Source: Pseudomonas putida W15Oct28 (GTDB taxonomy: Bacteria; Pseudomonadota; Gammaproteobacteria; Pseudomonadales; Pseudomonadaceae). From it: 42,747 nucleotides of DNA. The stretch is from positions 63,733 through 106,479 of the forward strand of contig NZ_JENB01000045.1 of assembly GCF_000708715.2 (NCBI RefSeq), given 5' to 3'. Numbering within the stretch: the first letter of the stretch is position 1; the number at the start of each line of letters is the position of its first letter. This document shows, one piece after another, positions 7,349 through 15,073 of the stretch. The notes beneath the pieces are model-generated. The model did not search any database, had not been told where the DNA came from, and saw nothing but the letters and a program-made list of their open reading frames with translations. The translations under genes and the position numbers were made by a program.

Positions 7349-10036
7349 TCAGGCCACTGGTCCACGCGGATAGCGCTTCAGCCGCTCAGCCAGCTCGCGC
7401 CCCGGAATCGGCCGGTCGAACAGGTAGCCCTGCCCAACGTCGCAGCGGTGTCGGCGCAGGAACGCCAGCTGCTCCGGGGTCTCGATACCCTCGGCCACGA
7501 CCTTGAGCTTGAGGTTGTGGGCCATGGCCACCACCGCCGAGGTGATCTCCATGTCGTCCTGGTTGTCGGGGATTTCGTTGATGAAGCTGCGGTCGATCTT
7601 GAGGATGTCGATCGGAAACTTCTTCAGGTAGCTGAGCGACGAATAACCGGTGCCAAAGTCGTCCATGGCCAGGGTCAGGCCCAGGGCCTTCAGCTCGTCC
7701 AGCTGGCGGTGGGTGTCTTCGCTGGCTTCCAGCAGCAGGCCTTCGGTCAGCTCCAGCTCCAGCAAGTGCGGGGGCAGGGCTTCTTCCTTGAGGATGCTGC
7801 TGATCGACGCCACCAGGTCCGGGTCGGAGAACTGCTTGGGCGACAGGTTGATGGCCACGTGCAGGTTGCCCAGGCCGGCCTCGCGCAGTTCCTGGCTCAT
7901 GCGGCACGACTGGCGTACCACCCACTTGCCGATGGGGATGATCAGGCCGGTTTCTTCTGCCACGCTGATGAACTGGTCCGGGCGGATCATGCCGCGCTCG
8001 GGGTGGTTCCAGCGCAGCAATGCTTCCAGCCCCAGCAGGCGGCCGCTGCGCAGGCAGATCTTGGGCTGGTAGAACACTTCCAGCTCGTTCTGGGTCAGGG
8101 CGCGGCGCAGGTTGTTCTCGACGAACAGCTTGTAGCTGGCCTCGGCGTTGAGCACCTCGGTAAACACCTGTACCTGGTGCTTGCCGTTGGCCTTGGCCTT
8201 GTGCAGCGCAAGGCCTGCGTTTTTCATCAGGCTGGCCGGGTCGGTGCCATGCAGCGGCGCGCAGGCCAGGCCTACCGAGGCGGTGACATTGATCAGCTGG
8301 TTGTCGACGAACATCGGTTTGTCGAGGGTGCGCAGCAATTGCTGGGCAACCCCTTGGCCCTCTTCAAGGCCGGTTTCGTCCAGCAGCACGGCAAACTCGT
8401 TGCTGGCGAAGCGCGCCAGGATGCCGCCGGTGTGCAGGCTGTTGCGCAGGCGCCGGGCCAGGCTGATCAGCAGCTTGTCGCCGGTCTGGTGGCCGAGGCT
8501 GTCGTTGATGCGTTTGAAGTTGTCGATGTCCACCAGCAGCAGGCACATCGAGCCTTCGCCATCACGGGCGAAGCGCTCGTCCAGGCTGCGGATGAACGCC
8601 GGGCGGTTGCCCAGGTTGGTCAGGTTGTCGGTGTAGGCCAGCCGCTCGATGCGCTGCTGGGCCAGCTTGGTCTGGGTGACGTCTTCGTAGATGCCGATGT
8701 AATGGGTCAGCTCACGGTTGTCGCCGTACACCTTGGAAATCGACAGCTGGCCCCAGTAGGGCTCCAGGTTCTTGCGCCGGCTCTTGAACTCGCCCTGCCA
8801 GCTATTGCCCATGGCCAGGCTGGAGGGCGAGTCGAACAGCAGTTCGCTCAGGTTTTCCAGTGCCGGCAGCTCGCCCAGCTGGCGGCCCTGCACTTCGTCG
8901 GTGCTGTACTGGGTGATGGCGGTGAAGCTTGGGTTGACGTACTCCACCCGGCCATCACGGTTTACCAGCAGGAAGGCACTGGCGCTTTGCTCCACCGCAC
9001 GCTGGAACAGGTGCAGTGCGCTGGCCGCAGCGCGCCGGTTGTGGTTGGTGATGACCTGGGCGAACTGGTCGGCCAGCTCGCCGGCAAAGGCGATCTCGTC
9101 CGATTGCCAGGCCCGTGGCTGGCCGCTCTGCTCCAGGCACAGCACGCCGACCACCTGGCCATCGACGCGGATACTGGCATCGAGCATGGCCTTGTTTTCC
9201 GGGCGCAGGCTTTGTGTCAGGGCGCGGGTGCGCGGGTCGTGGCCGGCGTTGTGGGCGTCGATGGCGCGGCTGGCGTGCAGCGCCTCCAGGTAGTCGGGGA
9301 AGCGGCTGGCATCGATGGCCTCGGGCTGGCGATGCTCCTGCGCGTCGCGGTACCAGGCGGTGATCGGTTCCAGGCGCTGGTCGTCCAGGTGCCAGATGCT
9401 GGCGCTGTCGACCTTGTAGATTTCGCAGGCGCTCTGGGTGATCAGCTGGGCGGCTTCCAGCAGGGAGTTCTCGGCGCTGTAGCGCTGGCGGGCCAGGCGC
9501 AGGATCAGGTCCTGCTGACCGCGTACCCGCTCCAGGTGTTCCAGTTGTTCCTGCTGGGCGCGCTGGTTCAGTTGCAGGGCCAGTTGCAGGCGGTTGTTGC
9601 GCGACTCCAGGTCGCTGGCACTCTCGCCTGCGTCGTCGGGCTGGTCGTCGAGCACGCTCAGGTAACCGCGCAACAGCTGGCGGTTGTGCTGCTTGTAGGC
9701 TTCACCGGTTTCCAGCAAGCGCAGCGAGGTGACTGGCGTGTGCAGGGAGTAGCGCACGCGGTAGTAGCCGCGCTGGGCCAGTTGCCGCTGGATCTCGTCG
9801 TGCAGCCGGTAGCGGGCCTCGGGCTCCATCAGGCTGGCGTAGGGCGCGTCCACCAGGGCACACAGGTCGGCGGCGTGCAGGCCAAACTGGCGCTCGCAGG
9901 CCGGGTCCAGGTAGAGCATGGACCAGGTGGCTTCGTTGAGCCTTTCGAAACGCAGCATACCGAGCCGCGAGGGCACGGGTAACGGCGTGACGACCTCGGC
10001 CGCCACACGGCTGGCGGCATCGGGTTGGCTTTTCAT
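7349..10036 (-). CDS. dipA: Cyclic-di-GMP phosphodiesterase DipA (GAF-PAS-GGDEF-EAL)
   Basis: This 895-residue multidomain protein has an N-terminal PAS-like segment (about 20-115), a coiled linker (about 140-185), GAF (about 190-345), PAS (about 350-465), GGDEF (about 475-635) and EAL (about 640-890) domains. The GGDEF site reads ASNEF (near 545), so cyclase activity is not expected. The EAL site is intact (LEALLRW near 672, MDDFGTGYSS, KIDRSFI, VAEGIET), predicting hydrolysis of c-di-GMP to pGpG. In P. aeruginosa the DipA gene PA5017 lies between msrA and aceF, as here; it promotes biofilm dispersal and motility. ATG 10036 is preferred; the frame extends to 10294 only through REP DNA. No transmembrane helix is seen, so it is probably cytosolic. 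Confidence 0.9.
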   Translation of the reverse strand: MKSQPDAASRVAAEVVTPLPVPSRLGMLRFERLNEATWSMLYLDPACERQFGLHAADLCALVDAPYASLMEPEARYRLHDEIQRQLAQRGYYRVRYSLHTPVTSLRLLETGEAYKQHNRQLLRGYLSVLDDQPDDAGESASDLESRNNRLQLALQLNQRAQQEQLEHLERVRGQQDLILRLARQRYSAENSLLEAAQLITQSACEIYKVDSASIWHLDDQRLEPITAWYRDAQEHRQPEAIDASRFPDYLEALHASRAIDAHNAGHDPRTRALTQSLRPENKAMLDASIRVDGQVVGVLCLEQSGQPRAWQSDEIAFAGELADQFAQVITNHNRRAAASALHLFQRAVEQSASAFLLVNRDGRVEYVNPSFTAITQYSTDEVQGRQLGELPALENLSELLFDSPSSLAMGNSWQGEFKSRRKNLEPYWGQLSISKVYGDNRELTHYIGIYEDVTQTKLAQQRIERLAYTDNLTNLGNRPAFIRSLDERFARDGEGSMCLLLVDIDNFKRINDSLGHQTGDKLLISLARRLRNSLHTGGILARFASNEFAVLLDETGLEEGQGVAQQLLRTLDKPMFVDNQLINVTASVGLACAPLHGTDPASLMKNAGLALHKAKANGKHQVQVFTEVLNAEASYKLFVENNLRRALTQNELEVFYQPKICLRSGRLLGLEALLRWNHPERGMIRPDQFISVAEETGLIIPIGKWVVRQSCRMSQELREAGLGNLHVAINLSPKQFSDPDLVASISSILKEEALPPHLLELELTEGLLLEASEDTHRQLDELKALGLTLAMDDFGTGYSSLSYLKKFPIDILKIDRSFINEIPDNQDDMEITSAVVAMAHNLKLKVVAEGIETPEQLAFLRRHRCDVGQGYLFDRPIPGRELAERLKRYPRGPVA

Positions 10037-10189
10037 CGAAGACTCGCTTGAAGAGGGAACGCAGCCTGGCGGCGACGGTGGATCTGGCAAGGTTGCATCA
10101 TGTCCCGAGGGCTGGCAAGCGGCCATGCGTGATGCTGTGGAAGGGTTATCGGCTGTTTGGCTGGAATCTGTAGTTCGGCAGGGGAATTT

Positions 10190-10292
10190 GGGGCCGCTTT
10201 GCGGCCCATTCGCGACGCAAGGCCGCTCCCACAGGCGATCGCGGTACCCTGTGGGAGCGGCCTTGTGTCGCGATGGAGGGCGAAGCCCTCCC
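10190..10292. repeat. REP pair, type B with flanking ggggccgc stems
   Basis: ggggccgctttgcggccc, then cgcgacgcaaggccgctccc, and the inverted copy gggagcggccttgtgtcgcg lie between dipA and aceF. Together with the two hairpins after aceF this fills the 360-base gap. Confidence 0.85.
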
Positions 10293-10303
10293 AAGATATC
10301 CAG

Positions 10304-10333
10304 ACAAAAAAAGCCCCGCCAATTGACGGGGTT
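10304..10333 (-). terminator. Rho-independent terminator of aceEF
   Basis: On the minus strand CCCCGTCAATTGGCGGGGC is followed by a run of seven T (plus-strand aaaaaaagccccg). Stem, short loop and U-tract fit an intrinsic terminator about 65 bases beyond the aceF stop. Confidence 0.85.
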
Positions 10334-10364
10334 GAGGTACGAGCGTGGCAGCTCGAAAAGGGTA

Positions 10365-10387
10365 CTGCCCCTCGCAAGGAGGGGCAG
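10365..10387 (-). terminator. Hairpin immediately after aceF
   Basis: ctgcccct-cgcaagg-aggggcag forms a perfect 8-base stem only 10 bases from the aceF stop, without a long U-tract. It may protect the 3' end of the aceEF mRNA or help the downstream terminator. Confidence 0.55.
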
Positions 10388-10396
10388 CGGGCTGCT

Positions 10397-12031
10397 TTAC
10401 AGCAGCATGGTGCGGATATCGCCCAGCACGTCGCCCAGGCGCTTGGTGAAGCGCGCGGCGGCAGCGCCGTTGATCACACGGTGATCGTAGGACAGCGACA
10501 GCGGCAGCATCAGCTTCGGCTGGAAGGCCTTGCCATCCCACACGGGCTGCATGGTCGCCTTGGAGACGCCCAGGATAGCCACTTCCGGCGCGTTGACGAT
10601 CGGCGTGAAGCCGGTGCCGCCAATGTGGCCGAGGCTGGAGATGGTGAAGCAGGCACCTTGCATGTCGTCGGCCGACAGCTTTTTGGTGCGCGCCTTCTCG
10701 GCCAGTGCAGCGGCTTCGGCAGCCAGTTGCAGCAGGCTCTTCTGGTCGACGTTCTTGATCACAGGGACCAGCAGGCCGTCCGGGGTGTCCACGGCGAAGC
10801 CGATGTTCACGTACTTCTTGCGGATGATGGCCTTGCCGCTTGGCGCCAGCGAGCTGTTGAAGTCCGGCATTTCCTTGAGCAGGAAGGCGCTGGCCTTGAG
10901 CAGCAGTGGCAGCACGGTCAGCTTCACGCCGGCTTTCTCGGCCACGGCCTTCTGCGCAACGCGGAAGGCTTCCAGCTCGGTGATGTCGGCGGAGTCGAAC
11001 TGGGTCACGTGTGGCACGTTCAGCCAGCTGCGGTGCAGGTTGGCGGCACCGACCTGCATCAGGCGGGTCAGGGCCACTTCTTCCACTTCACCGAACTTGC
11101 TGAAGTCCACTACCGGGATCGGCGGGATGCCAGCGCCACCGGTTGCACCGGCGGCTGCCGGAGCTTCCTTGGCCTTTTGCATCATCGCCTTGACGTAAAC
11201 CTGCACGTCTTCCTTCAGGATGCGGCCGTGCGGGCCGGTGGCAGCGACAGCGCCCAGCTCGACACCGAATTCACGGGCCAGCTGACGAACGGCCGGGCCT
11301 GCGTGAACCTTGGCGTTGTTGCCTGCAGCCGGTGCGGTAGCAGCCGGAGCAGGGGCAGCAGCCGGGGCGGCAGCGGCAGGTGCGGCTGCCGGGGCAGCTT
11401 CAGCCTTGGCCGGTGCAGCAGCGGCCGGAGCCGGAGCAGCAGCCGGGGCAGCGCCCGCCACTTTCAGCTTGAAGATCAGGTCGCCAGTGCCGACTTCGTC
11501 TTCCAGCTTGCACAGTACTTCTTCGACCACGCCAGCGGATGGCGACGGGATCTCCATGGAAGCCTTGTCGGACTCCAGGGTGATCAGCGACTGGTCGGCT
11601 TCGACGGTGTCGCCGACCTTGACCAGCACTTCGATGATCTTGGCCTTGCCCGACGAGCCGATGTCCGGCACGTGGATGTCCTGCACGCTGGCAGCAGCCG
11701 GGGCTGCGGCAGGCGCAGGCGCGGCTTCGGCGGCAGGCGCTGGAGCAGCTGCCGGGGCAGCGGCCGCGGCCGGAGCCTCAGGCGCCGCAGCAGCGGCACC
11801 CTCGACTTCCAGCACCAGCAGCTCGTCGCCTTCTTTCAGGCGGTCGCCCAGCTTGACCTTCAGTTCCTTGACGATACCGGCCTTGGGGGCCGGGATCTCC
11901 ATGGAGGCCTTGTCGGACTCCAGGGTCAGCAGGCTCTGGTCAGCCTCGATACGGTCACCGACCTTGACGAACAGCTCGATGATTTCACCTTCACCGCTGC
12001 CGATGTCAGGTACGCGAATGAGTTCGCTCAC
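10397..12031 (-). CDS. aceF: Pyruvate dehydrogenase E2, dihydrolipoyllysine-residue acetyltransferase
   Basis: The E2 core of the pyruvate dehydrogenase complex, 544 residues, transfers the acetyl group from lipoyl-lysine to CoA. Two lipoyl domains (about 1-77 and 117-192) each carry the DKA site in TLESDKASMEIP (Lys41 and Lys156). They are joined by Ala/Pro-rich flexible linkers. A peripheral-subunit-binding domain occupies about 241-280 (AGPAVRQLAREFGV...GRILKEDV), and the catalytic domain ends with LSYDHRVINGA (His517). The start is GTG at 12031; GAGGAG at 12041-12046 lies 9 bases upstream and overlaps the aceE stop, so translation is coupled to aceE. E3 (lpd) is not in the window. Two lipoyl domains match Pseudomonas E2 rather than the three of E. 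coli. Confidence 0.97.
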   Translation of the reverse strand: MSELIRVPDIGSGEGEIIELFVKVGDRIEADQSLLTLESDKASMEIPAPKAGIVKELKVKLGDRLKEGDELLVLEVEGAAAAAPEAPAAAAAPAAAPAPAAEAAPAPAAAPAAASVQDIHVPDIGSSGKAKIIEVLVKVGDTVEADQSLITLESDKASMEIPSPSAGVVEEVLCKLEDEVGTGDLIFKLKVAGAAPAAAPAPAAAAPAKAEAAPAAAPAAAAPAAAPAPAATAPAAGNNAKVHAGPAVRQLAREFGVELGAVAATGPHGRILKEDVQVYVKAMMQKAKEAPAAAGATGGAGIPPIPVVDFSKFGEVEEVALTRLMQVGAANLHRSWLNVPHVTQFDSADITELEAFRVAQKAVAEKAGVKLTVLPLLLKASAFLLKEMPDFNSSLAPSGKAIIRKKYVNIGFAVDTPDGLLVPVIKNVDQKSLLQLAAEAAALAEKARTKKLSADDMQGACFTISSLGHIGGTGFTPIVNAPEVAILGVSKATMQPVWDGKAFQPKLMLPLSLSYDHRVINGAAAARFTKRLGDVLGDIRTMLL

Positions 12032-12044
12032 TTAAAAATACTCC

Positions 12045-14690
12045 TCAGCAGTCCAGTGGGTTGCGCTTGTCCGGGTCGATACCGAACTTGACGATGGCGT
12101 CAGCCACAACCTTGGGTTCGATCTCGCCACGGTCAGCCAGGGCTTCCAGGGCAGCCAGTACCACGAAGTGGCGGTCGACTTCAAAGAAGTGACGCAGCTT
12201 CTTGCGGCTGTCGCTGCGACCGTAACCGTCGGTACCCAGGACTTTGAACTCTTTGCTCGGCACCCACTGGCGAATCTGCTCGGCGAACAGCTTCATGTAG
12301 TCGGTAGAGGCGATGACCGGGCCCTTGCGGCCGGCCAGGCATTCTTCGACGTAAGTCTGCTGTGGCTTCTGGCCAGGCTTCAGGCGGTTGGCGCGCTCAA
12401 CGGCCAGGCCGTCGCGACGCAGTTCGTTGAAGCTGGTGACGCTCCACACGTCGGCACCGACGTTGAACTCTTCACGCAAGATCTTCGCGGCTTCGCGGAC
12501 TTCGCGCAGGATGGTGCCGGAGCCCATCAGCTGTACGTGGTGCGCGGCTTCGCGGGTGTCTTCTTCCAGCAGGTACATGCCCTTGATGATGCCTTCCTCG
12601 ACACCGGCCGGCATGGCTGGCTGCTGGTAGGATTCGTTCATCACGGTGATGTAGTAGAAGATGTCCTGTTGCTCTTCGGTCATCTTCTTCATGCCGTCCT
12701 GGATGATCACCGCCAGCTCGTAGCCGTAGGTAGGATCGAAGGTGCGGCAGTTCGGGATGGTGCCCGCCATCAGGTGGCTGTGACCGTCTTCGTGCTGCAG
12801 GCCTTCACCGTTCAGGGTGGTACGGCCGGCGGTACCGCCGATCAGGAAGCCACGGGTGCGGCTGTCGCCAGCGGCCCAGGCCAGGTCGCCAATGCGCTGG
12901 AAGCCGAACATCGAGTAGAAGATGTAGAACGGCAGCATCGGCTGGTTGTGGCAGCTGTACGAGGTACCGGCAGCGATGAACGACGACATGGCGCCGGCTT
13001 CGTTGATGCCTTCCTCGAGGATCTGGCCCTTCTTGTCTTCGCGGTAGAACATCACCTGGTCTTTATCGACTGGCTCGTAGAGCTGGCCGACCGACGAGTA
13101 GATGCCCAGCTGGCGGAACATGCCTTCCATACCGAAGGTACGGGCTTCGTCCGGGATGATCGGAACGATGCGCTGGCCGATTTCCTTGTCCTTGACCAGC
13201 TGCGCCAGAATACGCACGAAGGCCATGGTGGTGGAGATTTCGCGGTCGCCCGAGCCGTCCAGGATCGCTTTCAGCGTTTCCAGGGATGGGGTCGGTACGC
13301 TGAAGCTCTTGGCACGGCGCTGAGGTACGAAGCCACCCAGGGCTGCGCGGCGCTCGGCCAGGTACTTGGCTTCGGCAGAACCTTCTTCCGGCTTGAAGAA
13401 CGGCAGGTTCTCCAGGTCGGCATCCTTGACCGGGATGTCGAAGCGGTCACGGAAGTGACGCAGGCTGTCGACGTCGACCTTCTTGGTGTTGTGCGCGGTG
13501 TTCTTGGCTTCGCCAGCACCGGTGCCGTAACCCTTGATGGTCTTGGCCAGGATGACGGTAGGCTGCTCTTTGTGGTTCACAGCCTGGTGGTACGCCGCGT
13601 AGACCTTGTACGGGTCGTGGCCGCCACGGTTGAGCTTCCAGATCTCGTCGTCGGACAGGTCTTCGACCATGGCCTTGAGTTCTGGAGTGTTGAAGAAGTT
13701 CTCACGAACGTACGCGCCGTCTTTGGCTTTGTAGTTCTGGTACTCGCCGTCGATGACTTCGTCCATGCGGCGCTGCAGGGCACCGTTGGTGTCCTTGGCC
13801 AGCAGTGGGTCCCAGAAACGGCCCCAGACCACTTTGTTGACGTTCCAGCCACCGCCACGGAACACGCCTTCGAGTTCCTGGATGATCTTGCCGTTGCCGC
13901 GAACCGGGCCGTCGAGGCGCTGCAGGTTGCAGTTGATGACGAAGATCAGGTTGTCCAGCTTCTCGCGGCCGGCCAGGGCGATTGCGCCCAGGGATTCCGG
14001 CTCGTCGCACTCGCCGTCGCCCATGAAGCACCAGACCTTCTGCTTGCCGGCCGGGATGAAGCCACGGGCTTCCAGGTACTTCATGAAGCGGGCCTGGTAG
14101 ATAGCCTGGATCGGGCCCAGACCCATCGATACGGTCGGGAACTGCCAGAAGTCAGGCATCAACCATGGGTGCGGGTACGAAGACAGGCCTTTGCCGTCCA
14201 CTTCCTGACGGAAGTTGTTCATCTGGTCTTCGTTGATGCGGCCTTCCATGAAGGCGCGAGCGTAGACGCCCGGCGAAGCGTGGCCCTGGAAGAAGATCAG
14301 GTCGCCACCGTGTTCTTCGGTCGGGGCCTGGAAGAAGTAGTTGAAGCCGATGTCGTACAGGGTGGCGCTGGAGGCGAAGCTGGAGATGTGTCCGCCCAGG
14401 TCCGAGTCTTTCAGGTTGGTGCGCATGACCATGGCCAGGGCGTTCCAACGCACCATCGAGCGAATGCGGCGTTCCATGAACAGGTCGCCAGGCATGCGTG
14501 CTTCGTGGGTGACAGGGATGGTGTTGCGGTATGGCGTGGTGATCGCATACGGCAGCTGGGAGCCACTGCGGGTGGCCAGCTCGCCCATACGGGTCATCAG
14601 GTAATGAGCGCGGTCTTCGCCTTCTTTGTCGAGGACCGACTCCAGGGCATCCAGCCATTCCTGGGTTTCGATTGGATCGAGGTCTTGCAT
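12045..14690 (-). CDS. aceE: Pyruvate dehydrogenase E1 component, homodimeric type
   Basis: This 881-residue thiamine-diphosphate enzyme decarboxylates pyruvate and reductively acetylates the lipoyl groups of E2. The TPP-binding motif is GDGECDEPES, with the closing NCNLQRLDGP, near residues 225-265. Transketolase-like pyrimidine-binding and C-terminal domains follow (GRTTLNGEGLQHEDGHSH, VLGTDGYGRSDSRKKLRHFFE). Length is as expected for the alpha2-type E1. ATG 14690 has GGAG 8 bases upstream. It heads the aceE-aceF operon, divergent from glnE. The 383-base upstream gap carries two palindromic operator-like sites (14800-14814, 14852-14866), so acetyl-CoA supply is likely controlled by a GntR-type factor encoded elsewhere. 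Confidence 0.97.
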   Translation of the reverse strand: MQDLDPIETQEWLDALESVLDKEGEDRAHYLMTRMGELATRSGSQLPYAITTPYRNTIPVTHEARMPGDLFMERRIRSMVRWNALAMVMRTNLKDSDLGGHISSFASSATLYDIGFNYFFQAPTEEHGGDLIFFQGHASPGVYARAFMEGRINEDQMNNFRQEVDGKGLSSYPHPWLMPDFWQFPTVSMGLGPIQAIYQARFMKYLEARGFIPAGKQKVWCFMGDGECDEPESLGAIALAGREKLDNLIFVINCNLQRLDGPVRGNGKIIQELEGVFRGGGWNVNKVVWGRFWDPLLAKDTNGALQRRMDEVIDGEYQNYKAKDGAYVRENFFNTPELKAMVEDLSDDEIWKLNRGGHDPYKVYAAYHQAVNHKEQPTVILAKTIKGYGTGAGEAKNTAHNTKKVDVDSLRHFRDRFDIPVKDADLENLPFFKPEEGSAEAKYLAERRAALGGFVPQRRAKSFSVPTPSLETLKAILDGSGDREISTTMAFVRILAQLVKDKEIGQRIVPIIPDEARTFGMEGMFRQLGIYSSVGQLYEPVDKDQVMFYREDKKGQILEEGINEAGAMSSFIAAGTSYSCHNQPMLPFYIFYSMFGFQRIGDLAWAAGDSRTRGFLIGGTAGRTTLNGEGLQHEDGHSHLMAGTIPNCRTFDPTYGYELAVIIQDGMKKMTEEQQDIFYYITVMNESYQQPAMPAGVEEGIIKGMYLLEEDTREAAHHVQLMGSGTILREVREAAKILREEFNVGADVWSVTSFNELRRDGLAVERANRLKPGQKPQQTYVEECLAGRKGPVIASTDYMKLFAEQIRQWVPSKEFKVLGTDGYGRSDSRKKLRHFFEVDRHFVVLAALEALADRGEIEPKVVADAIVKFGIDPDKRNPLDC

Positions 14691-14799
14691 GGCTTGCTCC
14701 AGGGCGGAAAGGCAACCAGAATCGATTGCCTGAAGTTGCGACTGGCCTTATGGGCAGACGTCGTGAATTCTTGGATTACCGGGGTGTCTTCCGGCGCCG

Positions 14800-14814
14800 T
14801 GTAGTTTTACTACA
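14800..14814. promoter_or_regulatory. Operator-like palindrome 1 upstream of aceE
   Basis: TGTAGTTTTACTACA is a perfect inverted repeat (TGTAGT/ACTACA, 3-base centre) 110 bases before aceE. It fits the general FadR-subfamily GntR operator pattern T-x-GT-n3-AC-x-A. The regulator is not in the window. Confidence 0.65.
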
Positions 14815-14851
14815 TTTGCTTGCGCATTTCATGCTTTTACACGACATGAGT

Positions 14852-14866
14852 AGTAGTAAAACTACA
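14852..14866. promoter_or_regulatory. Operator-like palindrome 2 upstream of aceE
   Basis: AGTAGTAAAACTACA is the reverse-complement form of site 1 with one mismatch at its outer base. Its centre is 52 bases from that of site 1, close to five helical turns, so two dimers could sit on one face of the DNA. Confidence 0.65.
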
Positions 14867-14974
14867 TTTCTGCGACGTTTGGTCGCACCTTGGCTTGTGA
14901 GGAAAAACGTTCATGGTGGTTGGCATTGTGACGCGAACGGGTGCTTCTTGATGTTTGTTGCCAAGTTTTCGTTT

Positions 14975-15003
14975 TTTTCAGCTATTTCCAACTTTTGTAT
15001 GAC
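14975..15003 (+). promoter_or_regulatory. Possible sigma70 promoter of glnE
   Basis: TTTTCA, a 17-base spacer and TATGAC (each 4 of 6 to consensus) lie about 70 bases before the glnE start in an AT-rich patch that stands out from the local GC content. This is a weak match. Confidence 0.3.
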
Positions 15004-15073
15004 AGTCCAACCGTGGTCCGGCTTCCCCTTGGCCGCTTTTTCCCTTCTATTTCACGCCGATCAAGGATAGACC

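Noticed and set aside
7448..9982. 844-codon open frame antisense to dipA
   Set aside because: Shadow of the GGDEF/EAL gene; repetitive Gln/Val/Leu/Gly translation without motifs.
10190..10292. Possible CRISPR-like or attachment-site repeats (similar palindromes recurring through the window)
   Set aside because: Copies are isolated inverted pairs in intergenic DNA without regular spacers or cas genes; they are REPs.
11310..11800. GC-rich repetitive tract suggesting a tandem repeat locus
   Set aside because: It encodes the Ala/Pro linkers between E2 domains; ordinary for aceF.
10157..12091. 644-codon open frame antisense to aceF
   Set aside because: It includes REP sequence and reads the Ala/Pro linkers of E2 backwards as Gly/Ser/Arg runs, so it is not a gene.
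14701..14740. Attenuator-like stem (aggcaa/ttgcct) in the aceE leader
   Set aside because: Only a 6-bp stem with a 10-base loop and no terminator tail; not strong enough to call.
12168..14804. 878-codon open frame antisense to aceE
   Set aside because: It mirrors codons of a clear E1 gene, has no recognisable domains and runs over the aceE promoter.
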